Shown: positions 22,501 through 30,298, counted from the first letter of the stretch. The stretch is DNA of 64,000 nucleotides from Lepturacanthus savala (GCA_030544235.1 CM060475.1:6292420-6356419); one strand, 5' to 3'. The notes: a model not told the origin generated them from the sequence alone. Translations and numbers: made by a program.

Positions 22501-23304
22501 TGATGTTTTTTACCTTTAGTTCACTTTGGACTTTTCTGCTTTTCAGAGAGGAAAATTTGTCGTGGACTTTGGAAAAGTTTTCTCCCCAACGTTTGCGGTC
22601 CGCCTTCCCACAAACATAGAGGAAGTAACTGTAAAGGTTCAGGCCCAAAGTAACCAAGTTGTCTGGGAGCAAAAAGTGGATCTGACTGGTAAAGTCTTCA
22701 TCCTCCTGCTGAAACACTGATCTGATTGGAGAGTAGAGCAGTCATAGATTGATCCATGGTGCTTTTATTCTTCTTCTGTCTGACATTATTATTTAGTTCT
22801 TAATATGTCCAAACAAGAAGGGAATAGATACACACACTTTCTCCAGATGCAAGACCCCTCGATGAGGAGAACATTGGTTCTTTGGTGTCCAGACTGAATT
22901 GTAGAACAAAGTAAATTCACTGAAGGATGGGTAAACCGAGGCTTGAGATTTTGTTAAATGTTTCTCTCTGGTTTATCCTGACAGATCTGAGAAGTGAAGA
23001 TCCACAAGGGAATCTCCAAGCAGGGGGCATCATCCCAGCAGAAGAAAGGCTGCGCTTGGTTCAGGAAGAGTTTGTTCGAAGAGTGTCTGAACCTGTCCTG
23101 GACCAGCTTCTGGATATTCTTTTCGGGCAAGGTGTTATAAATAAAGTTGAGATGGAGGCAGCCAGAAGTTCAACTCCAAGAGCAAACAAAGCTCGAGAGG
23201 TGATTTCCATGGTGCAAGGAAAGGGAACTGAAGCCAGTTTAGTTCTAATCACAGCTATCCTTAAGAACGATAAACACCTTTTCAAAGTGCTCGGCTTGAG
23301 CTGA
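4048..23304 (+). CDS. NLRP1/CARD8-like protein (CARD, LRR, FIIND, CARD), 19 coding exons
   Basis: Candidate inflammasome sensor, cytosolic by family. Joining 4048-4441, 6644-6818, 7708-8130, 9284-9706, 10860-11282, 12062-12364, 12456-12725, 14195-14278, 14399-14461, 14922-15056, 18854-19024, 19292-19338, 19813-19910, 20384-20430, 20581-20795, 21350-21621, 22324-22437, 22547-22688 and 22985-23304 gives 4119 nt (1372 residues) with every junction in phase. Layout: CARD about 9-90; 141-residue repeats about 132-613; LRRs about 614-853; linker to about 1018; FIIND about 1019-1267; CARD about 1284-1372. NLRP1 and CARD8 share the FIIND-CARD end. Unlike NLRP1 there is no NACHT domain, and the N-terminus is a CARD. 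The ATG at 4048 has a good context (GACCCATGG). It could instead be two merged genes, since only phase and orientation link the two halves. No gene symbol is assigned because orthology cannot be judged. Confidence 0.75.
4518..5589 (-). pseudogene. Tc1-like DDE transposase, copy 2, one nonsense codon
   Basis: The minus-strand frame starts near 5589 and runs through the helix-turn-helix region. A single in-frame TGA (5269-5271 on the minus strand, where copy 1 has Pro) interrupts it; the frame then continues through the whole DD36E catalytic core to the end of the element without a frameshift. The segment after the stop is open for over 260 codons because it also reads into the flanking TA repeat. 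The stop makes this copy inactive as read. Unlike copy 1 it keeps the N-terminal Trp and Gly codons. Confidence 0.9.
4518..5736 (-). mobile_element. Tc1/mariner transposon, copy 2, inverted
   Basis: A 1219-bp element flanked by TA (4516-4517 and 5737-5738), inserted beside an (AT)n tract in the intron after the CARD exon. Its terminal repeats match copy 1 with one change at the left end (CAATCACC for CACTCACC). It lies in the opposite orientation to copy 1, and by eye the two are the same family with only scattered differences. Confidence 0.95.
5737..6643. other. Intron; no gene or NACHT exon
   Basis: Noncoding in all frames, with stops throughout. Fish NLR genes usually have a large NACHT exon of well over 1 kb after the N-terminal domain. 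Nothing of that kind or a remnant of it is visible here. Confidence 0.7.
6644..6818 (+). CDS. Exon: truncated first copy of the repeat
   Basis: The acceptor TTTGCCAG ends at 6643, and the single G left by the CARD exon is completed as a Val codon, so phase fits. The 58 residues correspond to the C-terminal part of the 141-residue repeat exons (start FQSPKVWSIDLSERKASILL, end SEVRSFLQCLPYISQL). The donor is CTCAG|GTAAGT at 6818/6819, phase 2. The first 80 or so residues of the unit are missing. The sequence just before the acceptor is unrelated to the other copies, so the exon begins at a site that is internal in the full copies. A later acceptor at 6651 would break phase. Confidence 0.7.
6819..7707. 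other. Intron between repeat copies
   Basis: The first bases after the donor and the last 200 or so before the next exon resemble the introns at 8131-9283 and 9707-10859. This copy lacks roughly 220 bp found in the others near their 3' end. The middle is unrelated noncoding sequence. Confidence 0.65.
7708..8130 (+). CDS. Exon: 141-residue repeat, copy 1
   Basis: A 423-nt exon, phase 2 at both ends, with acceptor GTTCCAG and donor CTCAG|GTAAGT. It encodes mostly helical sequence: an N-terminal half with LVNLFCAAAEREEQTGEKIL, and a C-terminal half with two LRR-like segments (VDLSKRKASILLEVLKL and VKLRGFSDEESEVTSF) ending CLPYISQL. Removal or addition of such an exon leaves the frame unchanged. 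Compared with copy 2 the 3' two thirds are identical, while the first 150 or so bases carry about a dozen changes, nearly all altering amino acids. Similar exons are known in fish NLR-type genes; the specific function is unknown. Confidence 0.87.
9284..9706 (+). CDS. Exon: 141-residue repeat, copy 2
   Basis: The 423-nt exon has the same phase and splice sites as copy 1. Relative to copy 3 it has 14 base differences, 13 of them amino-acid-changing. They are clustered near the N-terminus (HHHSDKN against PHYSDKD), around residue 50, and in the last LRR-like segment (KKHVKLRGF against KKPVILGGF). It shares the C-terminal half exactly with copy 1. Confidence 0.87.
10860..11282 (+). CDS. Exon: 141-residue repeat, copy 3
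   Basis: The last full repeat exon, phase 2 at both ends, with donor CTCAG|GTAAGT at 11282/11283. Its first LRR-like segment equals the others, while the second reads VILGGFSDEESEVRSF, closer to the truncated first copy in its SEVRSF part. Its downstream intron is unrelated to those after copies 1 and 2, so it marks the right end of the duplication. Confidence 0.87.
11283..12061. other. Intron; AT-rich, no gene
   Basis: Noncoding, becoming rich in TATAATA-type sequence at about 11845-12010. It ends in the acceptor TACTTGCAG at 12061. Confidence 0.65.
12062..12364 (+). CDS. Exon: helical segment and first canonical LRR
   Basis: 303 nt, phase 2 to phase 2. The N-terminal part is helical (LLLRFIHCCAASEDQQGAA), then CRAILTILRHSTTNTKLDLR leads into the LRR strand LDLRDCEVGDSGLDLLFPVF. 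The donor is CTACG|GTGGGA. LRRs in NLR proteins serve ligand sensing or autoinhibition; which applies here is unknown. Confidence 0.85.
12456..12725 (+). CDS. Exon: leucine-rich repeats
   Basis: 270 nt, phase 2 to phase 2, after a 91-bp intron with acceptor CTGTTCAG. It contains LRR signatures ELDLRHTTLDQKSCRGLDLI and LRKLDLSHCRLTDELLLTL, ending HKVQVLE/D at the donor CTGGA|GTGAGT. The short intron and equal phases are typical of LRR exon arrays. Confidence 0.87.
12779..13732. mobile_element. TA-flanked non-autonomous element with nested repeat
   Basis: Terminal inverted repeats CAGTGTCTCACAAAAGTGAC (start) and its imperfect complement near 13705-13732, each flanked by TA. The TA duplication and the terminal sequence are Tc1/mariner-like. 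No transposase frame is present. Most of the interior (about 12890-13625) is a different repeat rich in TTTAGTC and TAGTCGAC motifs, probably inserted later. It lies in the intron between the second and third LRR exons. Confidence 0.7.
14195..14278 (+). CDS. Exon: single 28-residue LRR
   Basis: 84 nt, exactly one LRR unit: the D of the split codon, then LSNNEITDAMTSELLKLVS and the next strand SIEIVR. Acceptor ATGTTCCAG, donor GTGCG|GTGAGC, phase 2 on both sides. Confidence 0.83.
14399..14461 (+). CDS. Exon: short, end of the LRR region
   Basis: 63 nt after acceptor TTTTTCTAG, phase 2 to 2. It encodes LFNNNIMDTTHFMGDKRFQM, where LFNNNI continues the LRR pattern of the previous exon. The donor ATGCG|GTTTGT is weak, so use of this exon is less certain. 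Skipping it would keep the frame. Confidence 0.6.
14631..14790 (+). repeat. Direct repeat block, copy 1 of 3
   Basis: A block beginning TTGAAATAATTTATTT and ending near GTGTACGAGG. It recurs at 16738-16909 and 18125-18296. The three copies show that this intron-exon region expanded by tandem duplication together with the minisatellite. Confidence 0.85.
14922..15056 (+). CDS. Exon: basic linker, first of a duplicated pair
   Basis: 135 nt, phase 2 to 2, acceptor GTTTATAG, donor ATAAC|GTAAGG. Encodes a Lys/Arg-rich start (SKRKRRYRW) and an end with LYPSYFSDKAGPSNI. The exon at 18854-19024 has the same 3' end, upstream intron sequence and splice sites, so the two are paralogous. No named domain; probably the disordered linker before FIIND. 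Confidence 0.62.
15196..15320. mobile_element. Interspersed repeat fragment
   Basis: Contains GCAGGGTTGGGTAATCCTGG and GGTTTTTGTTCCATC..AGCAGTAACACACCTG, a sequence type I know as dispersed in many fish genomes (hAT-like, non-autonomous). Limits are approximate and only one end is clear. Confidence 0.5.
15741..16726 (+). repeat. 17-bp minisatellite, block 1 (58 units)
   Basis: Units alternate between CCTGTCTGCCGACCCTA, CCTGTCTACCTACCCTA and variants with CGTAT or CTTCC. Length from the first AACCCTA to the boundary GAGAATTTC is 986 bp, exactly 58 x 17. Because 17 is not a multiple of 3 and the unit has no stop in any frame, the strand stays open, giving a false 17-residue-periodic protein. 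It lies in the intron between the paired linker exons. Confidence 0.95.
16738..16909 (+). repeat. Direct repeat block, copy 2 of 3
   Basis: Spacer between the two minisatellite blocks; nearly identical to 18125-18296 and similar to 14631-14790. It is followed by a copy of the sequence that also precedes block 1 (CTGATTGGCCGCCTGAATCC). Confidence 0.88.
16975..18113 (+). repeat. 17-bp minisatellite, block 2 (67 units)
   Basis: Same repeat, same left and right flanks as block 1. Length 1139 bp, exactly 67 x 17, so it is longer than block 1 by exactly nine units. The blocks arose by duplication of a whole block and then changed by whole-unit gain or loss. Confidence 0.95.
18125..18296 (+). repeat. 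Direct repeat block, copy 3 of 3
   Basis: Third copy of the TTGAAATAATTTATTT block, immediately after minisatellite block 2. Confidence 0.88.
18297..18853. other. Intron; no gene
   Basis: Noncoding. The last 65 or so bases (CATCATTTGCTATAAATG..TCATGGACTGAAATATT) match the end of the intron before the first linker exon at 14922. Confidence 0.65.
18854..19024 (+). CDS. Exon: acidic linker, second of the duplicated pair
   Basis: 171 nt, phase 2 to 2, acceptor TGTTATAG, donor ATAAA|GTAAGG. Encodes FHDSEDDDPGEF (acidic), then RMEKKDSDFPKPA, and the shared end LHPSYISDEAGPSNI. The acidic stretch replaces the basic stretch of the first copy. The phases allow either exon or both to be used, so alternative splicing is possible. 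Confidence 0.67.
19292..19338 (+). CDS. Exon: short linker
   Basis: 47 nt after acceptor ATTCCTGCAG, phase 2 to 1, encoding TEKKQIPATPDTHER. The donor is AAGAT|GTGAGT. Hydrophilic and probably unstructured. Confidence 0.6.
19813..19910 (+). CDS. Exon: acidic linker before FIIND
   Basis: Acceptor CTCTCAG at 19812, phase 1 to 0, encoding STSSTMDVSEDNREDQL and CPDDPDRTHVPSE. Alternative in-phase acceptors exist at 19815 and at 19761 (TGTTGCAG), the last adding 17 residues. The donor is TCAGAG|GTTAAT. I chose 19813 for its better pyrimidine tract. Confidence 0.6.
20384..20430 (+). CDS. Exon: leads into FIIND
   Basis: 47 nt, phase 0 to 2, acceptor GCATTTTAG, donor TACAG|GTAACC. Encodes AITPELLTEQGNTSYR. 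The end, with the next exon's RFSCPGPG, is the usual lead into a fish FIIND domain. Confidence 0.7.
20581..20795 (+). CDS. Exon: FIIND domain, ZU5 part
   Basis: 215 nt, phase 2 to 1. Encodes the first half of the ZU5 beta-sandwich: RFSCPGPGMFRCTLTGVVFV, then LQYKTVLWDERLLQTAGKMA, AGPLFNIQC, and QLHLPHCE. This LPH motif is shared with NLRP1 and CARD8. Acceptor GTCCTACAG, donor GGACG|GTAAGC. Confidence 0.88.
21350..21621 (+). CDS. Exon: FIIND autoproteolysis site and start of UPA
   Basis: 272 nt, phase 1 to 0, donor GAATGAG|GTGAAA. Encodes the second half of ZU5, with the catalytic His (codon 21382-21384, in SVAHITPDGM) exactly 27 residues before the nucleophile Ser (codon 21463-21465, in PHLSDFG). 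This is the same spacing as His/Ser in human CARD8 and NLRP1. The residue before the cut is Leu, where the human proteins have Phe. UPA follows (GLVWDYIKRLL, SGHVLLFLRPPNV). Self-cleavage would separate residues 1-1128 from a 244-residue UPA-CARD fragment. Confidence 0.9.
22178..22208. other. Perfect 13-bp intronic hairpin
   Basis: GCTGCTTCAGGCA and its exact complement, separated by the 5-base loop TGAAA, in the intron between the two UPA exons. The stem does not extend further, so a microRNA precursor is unlikely. Confidence 0.6.
22324..22437 (+). CDS. Exon: UPA middle part
   Basis: 114 nt, phase 0 to 0, acceptor TCTTCAG, donor CGAAA|GTGAGT. Encodes VIKQQDDAKKIKAPSNCELI and YNVVCPEASIIQPK. 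The pattern C-x-L-x-C(D)G-x-x-Y-x-V-x-C-P-E-A is typical of UPA in fish FIIND proteins. Confidence 0.82.
22547..22688 (+). CDS. Exon: UPA end
   Basis: 142 nt, phase 0 to 1, acceptor CTTTTCAG, donor GACTG|GTAAAG. Encodes FGKVFSPTFAVRLPTNIEEV and VVWEQKVDL, matching the last UPA strands of NLRP1 and CARD8 (W-x-x-x-V-D/P-L). Confidence 0.86.
22985..23304 (+). CDS. Exon: C-terminal CARD and stop
   Basis: 320 nt, entered in phase 1 after acceptor CCTGACAG, with TGA at 23302-23304. Encodes a CARD: FVRRVSEPVLDQLLDILFGQ, GVINKVEMEAARSS, KAREVISMVQGKGTEASLVL and the last helix HLFKVLGLS. In NLRP1 and CARD8 this CARD, released with UPA, builds the filament that recruits ASC or caspase-1; the same role is inferred here. 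Confidence 0.9.
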
Positions 23305-23439
23305 GTGTGATGATGAAGTTTGAAAGTTTGAAGTTTTGATGTCAAAATCTCAGGCCTTGGGGAAAAAGGCAACAAAACACATTTTAACAGAAGTACCATG
23401 TCCTCAATCATGTTTCCACAAATATAACAGGGTTCCCAC

Positions 23440-23560
23440 AAGGTCTTAAGAAGTCTTAAACGCAAAAAAAAATGATGAATTTGGAAATAATACCTTAAAA
23501 AGACTTGTAAAAAGTCTTGAATTTTAATATCTGGGTCTTTAAAATTTGTGCAGTACATAA
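23440..23560. mobile_element. Dispersed repeat in the 3' UTR
   Basis: GGGTTCCCACAAGGTCTTAA and the later AAAAGTCTTGAATTTTAA belong to a repeat type widely dispersed in fish genomes. It sits between the stop codon and the poly(A) signal, so it would be transcribed. Confidence 0.45.
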
Positions 23561-23632
23561 CTACTCGGTATCACATTCTCCTCAAAAGTTTAATTTGTCA
23601 CCCACTATAATTTTTTTAAATAATGTAGCTGA

Positions 23633-23638
23633 AATAAA
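23633..23638 (+). terminator. Poly(A) signal of the NLRP1-like gene
   Basis: AATAAA, about 330 bp after the stop codon, followed by GT-poor AAGG-rich sequence. It is the first canonical signal downstream, though others may be used. Confidence 0.45.
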
Positions 23639-23639
23639 A

Positions 23640-24769
23640 AGTAGGATGGATGGAAGGAAGGAAGGAAAAAGAATTTGGAAATAACTATTTTTGGCCAAAT
23701 ATTTTTTTTACATGTCATTTTCTAAAATTCACTCCAATACTATTTTAATGAAATGATACTATTGTATTTTTACTATGAAATTGTACTGTATACAAATATA
23801 TAATATTCAAAAAGCCATGTATTTTTTATTTATGTACTTTAGTACCTGACTAACCACAAGTTCTTTGTTTTGTTTTGTATTTTTTGTTTTGCTCGTTTTA
23901 TTTCTTTTTTCACTCAGTTTTTGTGAACGTTTGTCTTTTTAAATACAGACAAGACAAGAGTTTTGTTTCTGCAATGATTATCAAATAATAAGGGGATTAA
24001 AATAAGATGAGGTTTGACCCAACATTCCAAATAGAAGAAATGTTGTAAAATGCACAAATGTAAATATTGTCAATTCTTTTGTTGAAGTGTTTAAAGGAAG
24101 TTAAACAAAACCATACATCATTGTTTAAATTTATTTTTTTTTACATGAGAGAACTCAGGTTTCCTTGTGTTTGATGCTGAAAAATTAGCCTAGTTTTGAC
24201 GGTTTATGATTTATTGGCATCTAGTAGATTTATGGTTCTCACTTTTCACATCAACGACCCCTAAACTTAAGAAAACTAGACCACGGACCCCATCTCAGAA
24301 GACTTTTGCTTTTAAATGTTTTATATCAGAAAATGTAGGAAACCTGAGGCTAAAATTATAGACTCAAACTGCCATGATCAAAAATAAATGAATAAATGAC
24401 TCTGCACATCAATGAATATGTCAGTAAATGCCTGTATTTGTTTAATTTTACATTCAATTAATTCACAAATGTATTTATTGTGAATTATTGGTTTTCCATT
24501 TTATTTATGTATTTATTCATATTTAAATGTATATGTATCCGCCTATATAAAATGGAAAGTCAAATTTTATTTTTACTATTAATTTAATTCGCAAACAGAA
24601 AAGAATACAAAAATAATAAATACATGCCTTATAAACGTACAAGGATAAATATAAATGCTTTTATAACATAGTAAAGTAGCAGTCCAGTTATTTATAGCTG
24701 ACCAAGAGTGATTGTACTTTAAGTAATATATTTATATATTTTTTCTGGGGACCCCCTGGCAACCCCCCT

Positions 24770-24817
<48 letters not shown>

Positions 24818-25790
24818 CAGTTTTTACTCTTGTTGTGATTGATGGCTCCGCCCCATTTACTCACCTGTTGCTGGTTCCCGATCAGCTTTATTTTGAAACT
24901 CTGCCTTTCCCTCAGGTTCTTTCTGCAGAATCTGAACCCAGGACGGAGACGTCACATGTGGCAAACGCTGGAAAATGTTCAAGGACGATGTCGGTCCTCC
25001 CAAATTCAATTAATATGAGAAAAAGATATCTTTATGGCAGATAATGTGACTTTGTTTCACGTTTTTCTTAAATTTTTATCTTAGAATTTTGACCTTTCAT
25101 ATCAAAATTTGGGCTTTTTATCAATATTATTTAATATTGTCTTCTCAAAATAATGTTGATTACTTAATCTGTTGACCTAAGTTCAATTAAACTCATTGTT
25201 TCCTACTAAAAGAACAGTATCCAGGGTCATACTGAGCCTGAATGGGATGAATAGCTATGAGTTGATTGGTCTGTAGAGGTCAGTCTTCCTCTATAACTCA
25301 CCTCAGTGCTGCAGACTGAAGTCTATGAATTTATTATATAGATTAGATGCATTCATTCTGAAACATGCTGGGATTTACATTGTTTTTTACACACTGTCTT
25401 GTATTTCAATCACTGTGTTCTCCTGAAAACCTGAAATTAAACTGAATTTAAAACTTAATTATTAACATGAAGGAGTATATATTTATGCTTTCAAACCATT
25501 TTTGAATTGATTTTAAACTTAACTTTACTTGCATAGCGCTTTAGAAAGCAGCTGCAACAAAATGCTGTATATAACAGCCAAATAATTAAAAACAATAGAA
25601 TAAAAAAGCCCAGAAATAATAATAGTAATAATATTAATAGAACAATAAAAAAAGGAAATCAATAAAAGAAAAAAAAAAATTATTTTGATTGAACTGTTGT
25701 GATCTGGTGGTGATGATTTTAAGTTCATTTCATTGATCTTTAAATTTAACAAGCAGATGAAGCAATAACATGTACGCTTACATTCATGTT
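23640..25790. other. Intergenic, AT-rich, with repeats
   Basis: No supported gene. Contains a GGAAGGAA run (about 23645-23670), a degenerate hAT-like repeat at about 24231-24770 (GACCCCTAAACTTA and GACCCCATCT match the element at 34687), and an (AT)n tract at 24772-24815. Confidence 0.65.
24772..24815. repeat. (AT)n microsatellite
   Basis: 22 uninterrupted AT units. Confidence 0.97.
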
Positions 25791-25888
25791 TATAGCCTCT
25801 GCCGGTACGTACTACGCAGGCAGCGTCATTACGTCAACGACGTGAGGCTGCGTGAGTAGAGGTTCAGGTTCCCGCCTTTCAGCGAACA
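25790..25888 (+). promoter_or_regulatory. Promoter-like segment of the candidate gene at 25.9 kb
   Basis: A CpG-containing island in otherwise AT-rich DNA, with GCGTCATTACGTCAACGACG (two CRE-like ACGTCA/GACGT cores). It directly precedes an ATG in good context (CGAACAATGG). Confidence 0.4.
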
Positions 25889-26766
25889 ATGGCGAGTCCA
25901 AAGAAGGTCAGTGGCGAAAAAGACACTATTTAGAAATGTAAAGCGTTGAAACAGCAAAATGAAAACGTTTTTCATTACACGATGCTGAAACAGGCGAGTT
26001 AAGGCGATTTCCTGGAGAAAAAAAGACAACTTTACTCGCAAACTACCCACGTTCAGACCGCCGACTGTCACGTTTTTCACCTTCAACATTTCATAATTCT
26101 AATAACTCAGAGAAAAACAACCAACTCACAAATATCAGCAGTTCAATTGTTTATGGGTACCTTTTCTGTAATAAAAAGTTTTGAGGAGACCTAGCGAGAT
26201 AACCGGTGAATTATCGTCTCCGTTGCCATGGTAACGGAGACTCAGAGCAGCAAGCTAATTATAAATCATATATATTTTAACATAATGCATACTTAGCTGC
26301 CGATGGAAAATGTCAGTATGCACTAGAATAAATTACTTTACAAATAAATAATGAAATAAAAATACTAATACAATACAATACAAGCTATATATGCATTTTC
26401 AACTGTGTGTGTGTGTAGTGCAAATCAGTAAAATTTGTAAATTGTATGGGTGCAGTGTATTAATGGGTAGAACAAGTTGTAAAAACATTATATGATGAAA
26501 TGTTGTTCTAATGTGATAACTTAAATTTTGTGTTTCATCCTCAGCAGCAGGAAGCAGCTTCAGGCCCAGTTAGTCCAGGCTGGACAGGTAGGATTTATCA
26601 TTAACTGAAGAATTAATATCAGTGATGAAGTAAGATGATTCAGCAGCATGGCATTCATGAAACTGACCTGTAAAAAGGAGACATTTGTGCTGATATTTCT
26701 TTTTTAAATGTGATTTAGTGCCAGAAGCAGAGCCAGGTGTGTGTAATGAAGAGGATATGAGGACAG
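25889..26766 (+). CDS. Candidate 5' end of an unrecognised gene, three short exons
   Basis: Exons 25889-25906, 26545-26587 and 26719-26766 join in phase (0, then 1, then 1). They encode MASPKK, then QQEAASGPVSPGWT, then VPEAEPGVCNEEDMRT with an open phase-1 end. Splice sites: AAG|GTCAGT, CCTCAG|CAG, GACAG|GTAGGA, GATTTAG|TGC, GACAG|GTGAGT. The second and third exons end alike (GGACAG). Chains of short acidic and proline-containing exons are common at the 5' ends of fish NLR genes, so a second NLR-like gene is possible, but no domain is present. I could not find the following exons, so the unit is partial or decayed. Confidence 0.35.
26216..26241. promoter_or_regulatory. RFX X-box, near-perfect palindrome
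   Basis: GTTGCCATGGTAAC (26222-26235) fits the X-box consensus GTTNCC-(N)-GGYAAC. It sits in a 26-bp palindrome with a single mismatched pair. It lies about 310 bp downstream of the candidate gene's ATG, in its first intron. RFX factors use such sites at ciliary and MHC class II-type genes. Confidence 0.55.
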
Positions 26767-27500
26767 GTGAGTAACAGTGAATGAATAAACAAGCCTTAAT
26801 TCCCAATTAGTGGTTGTATTAGAAATTCCAAGATAACCAAGGTTATAATTACATCACTTTACTATAATATGGTAATTCAATACCACAAAATGACCAGTGT
26901 CTGCTCTATATATACAACTCATGACAAATTGGTGAAGAAAACAACTTACTGATTAATGGAAAATTTGTCAAGTTGAGAAGTTGATTCACTATTGGTCAAT
27001 TAAGGAATATATTTTTTCTATTTTACAGAGTTTTAACAATCTATATATTTTTTACAATATTTTTTAAGTTTATACAATGTTCAAACATGAATATTGTTAC
27101 TGATTTAAAAACTGCATTTTAAAGAGGTTAAAAATTACAACTAAAACTATTCTCTCTACCAAGAAAACATGAAATATTACTATATATACTGCTTCTTTAA
27201 CTGCTACGACTTCTAAAATAAACATACATATGTCACTATTAAAACTATGTACTGTAATGTATTTTAAAATACTTATGGCAGCTAAATAAAGAAAAATGTA
27301 AACTGAAGCCTGCAGTGTGTGACCAGAGATAAAGAGATGGAAAGAAAGTGATAAAAAGAGGAGGAGATAGAAAAGGAGAGCTGGGATGGAAATAAAAGGA
27401 CGGTGGGCTGAGTGATGGAGAGGAAGAGGAGAGCACCCATGGGAGAAGAGGAAGGTCAGTGAGAGAAGGAGTGTATGAACGGAGAGAGTTGGAGGAGAAA

Positions 27501-27535
<35 letters not shown>

Positions 27536-27656
27536 TGAATGAGCGGCAGAGAGAGAGAGTGATTTGTTTTCAGTGAAAGGTGAGGCCACTTAGCTGAGGC
27601 GTAGAGCTACAGCGGAATCTATTACCATGTGTCAAAGGAAACACGAGAAGGGCACG

Positions 27657-27660
<4 letters not shown>

Positions 27661-27714
<54 letters not shown>
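27661..27714 (+). repeat. (GT)27 microsatellite
   Basis: Uninterrupted GT units ending in GCGCAG, a strong Z-DNA-type sequence. Confidence 0.98.
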
Positions 27715-27718
<4 letters not shown>

Positions 27719-29378
27719 AGAGGCGTAGATTTCAGGGTTGATGCCTCCCTCAATATTGAGAACACAAGCATTTGTCCCCCACCCCCTTCCAATTAAACAC
27801 ACGTAACACGCTTTTATTTTGAAAAAACACGATAATGCATAGATGCAACAAAGCTTCAGAGTGACGAATCATCATCCTTAACATCTCTTTCTTTTCTTTT
27901 CTGCTCTCAAAATATGAATTTTGAGCTCATACAACCACTGAATATTTACGTGTAATTTCAGCAGGTGTGGGACAGGAAGTTGATAATCATGGCCGCTGGT
28001 CGAGATGGGAAAAGGAGGCCAAGACTTTTATTTTCTTTTTTTAAAAAAGACTCGAGTCATGTTTGTCAAATTTACTTTTAGAAGTGTTGTTTGCCAGTTT
28101 GCAAACTAATCTTTTGTGAGTGTAGTTTTTTAGATGCTTGGGTATTTCTCCAATGAACTGGCATCATAAGACCAAAGAACTCAAATGTCATGATTTCCTG
28201 CAGACTTCAAAATAAAAACATTTTGTGTTGCAACTGGAAATTAGGTATTTTCAATATATTTTAAGGACAAACACTAAAATAAACTGCAAATTAACCTAAA
28301 AGATCTTTAAGATTTCTTCCTTCCTTGGTGAATGAGCAGGTTTAATCACATAAATGATTCTGATTGGCTGAGGAAGAATCATTATTAACCAATCAGAGGT
28401 GGAGCTGGGCAGGTGTAGTTTATCCAGGACCAACATTAAACATTAAAATAAAGATTTTTTACTGTTTCTGTTAATAATTTATCATATTAAGTGTATTATA
28501 ATATTCAGACTTATCATGAATAATTGAACATGTATTTTAAATTCTATTAAAGAGGGTGGAGGTGGGAACAACTTTACTTACATAAAACTTTAGTTACTTT
28601 CCAAAGTGACTAGTTACCTTCATCATTCAGTAACTACTTAGGAGAAGTAACTAGTAACTAACATCTTACTTGGACTGAAAGTGTTTTCCTGAGGTGATAA
28701 ATCATAAATAAATGATAAATTCCCCATTAAAGAATGGAGAGAGAATGCAGCTTAAATCACTTTTCAGGCTCTAAAATGTAATGAGAGGCTATTAAGTGAT
28801 TTTTTGACATTTGTCTTTATAAATATAAATTGAGTTAACGTGACTCGACAGGCCAGTATGATGGAAACCTTGTGTTGTGTCTGTGTATGTGTGTGAGAGC
28901 ATCTGCAGCTTAATGTGACTGATGTTATGGCTCTGGTGCATTTTGTTAGAAAAAAAAGCAGTTGGATTGATGGAAGTGTGTGTGTGTGTGTGTGTGGTGG
29001 TGGAGAGGATTTGTTCATGATCTTATTATTTAAAGGACAAGTTCACCATTTTCATTTCATGATGATGCACTTACAATATAAATGAGTCCTTTATTTAAAT
29101 ATATATATTTTGTGTGCTTATCTGAAGTATCTGAAGTAAGCATAATATATGATGTTGGGTAAAAAATGAACATAAGTCAAATATTTTGCAGAGTTGTGTA
29201 TATTCACTATCCCAAACTAAGCTCTTTTTTCCCACAATTTTTCCATGAAACTGTTTCATTCATTTTATTTTTTTATTTTTAATCTTTTAATCAGTGGTTT
29301 TGTTATAAATGATAATTTCTAAATTGTTTTTGATTGAGAGATCATGAGAAGCAGTAAATTATGTATTGTGCATACTAC

Positions 29379-29580
<202 letters not shown>

Positions 29581-29663
29581 TGTTGTCACTCTATACTTCA
29601 TGGATTCTGTGGCTCACCAGAGGCAAGTGTGGTTCACTTGGGGCCGAAACACTCTAACCACAC

Positions 29664-29700
<37 letters not shown>

Positions 29701-30237
29701 GCCAAAGCCGCAGGCCACTGTTTATAACAATATTTCTTTGCTGAATGGATCTGGAGAAGTGAACCTTGTTCCAGATGCATTAAACAGTGGGTAGAAGTTT
29801 TTTTGTGTGTGTATATTTACACAATATTCCTTAGTTTTTATACTGTTCACTTGCAAACTTCAAAATAAAATTACATGTCCACCTCAGGATCAAAAACTGT
29901 ATTTTCCATCAGAATGTGACTGTTCATTACCAAATTATGCATTTTAACCCATTTAAACATGAATTATACTTAAATTATCATTAGCAGTCTTTAATCTTTT
30001 ATTACAAATTATCATTACTCAGATGGGTAATTGTCAAACTTGCCTTGTCATTAGACAAGGCAAGTTCATTTGTCTAACACATTTCCACCATTTAAAACTT
30101 TACATGAAACATTAAAAGCACCAAGATTCAATTTAAAAACAGTTGGTTGAAAAATTCAAAAATTGTCAAAAATTTTAATTAAAAACAAAAAACAAGCTGA
30201 TATAAATATTCATTTATTGGCTCTTACAACACGTAGA

Positions 30238-30247
<10 letters not shown>

Positions 30248-30298
<51 letters not shown>
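30248..30298. repeat. (AT)n microsatellite
   Basis: About 25 AT units preceded by a short GT run. Confidence 0.97.

Noticed and set aside
24835..25044. 69-codon plus-strand frame
   Set aside because: No domain and no context after an (AT)n tract.
29700..29794. Protein-like segment PKPQATVYNNISLLNGSG after a GT tract
   Set aside because: No acceptor in a phase that fits the candidate gene upstream, no donor, and the frame stops soon.
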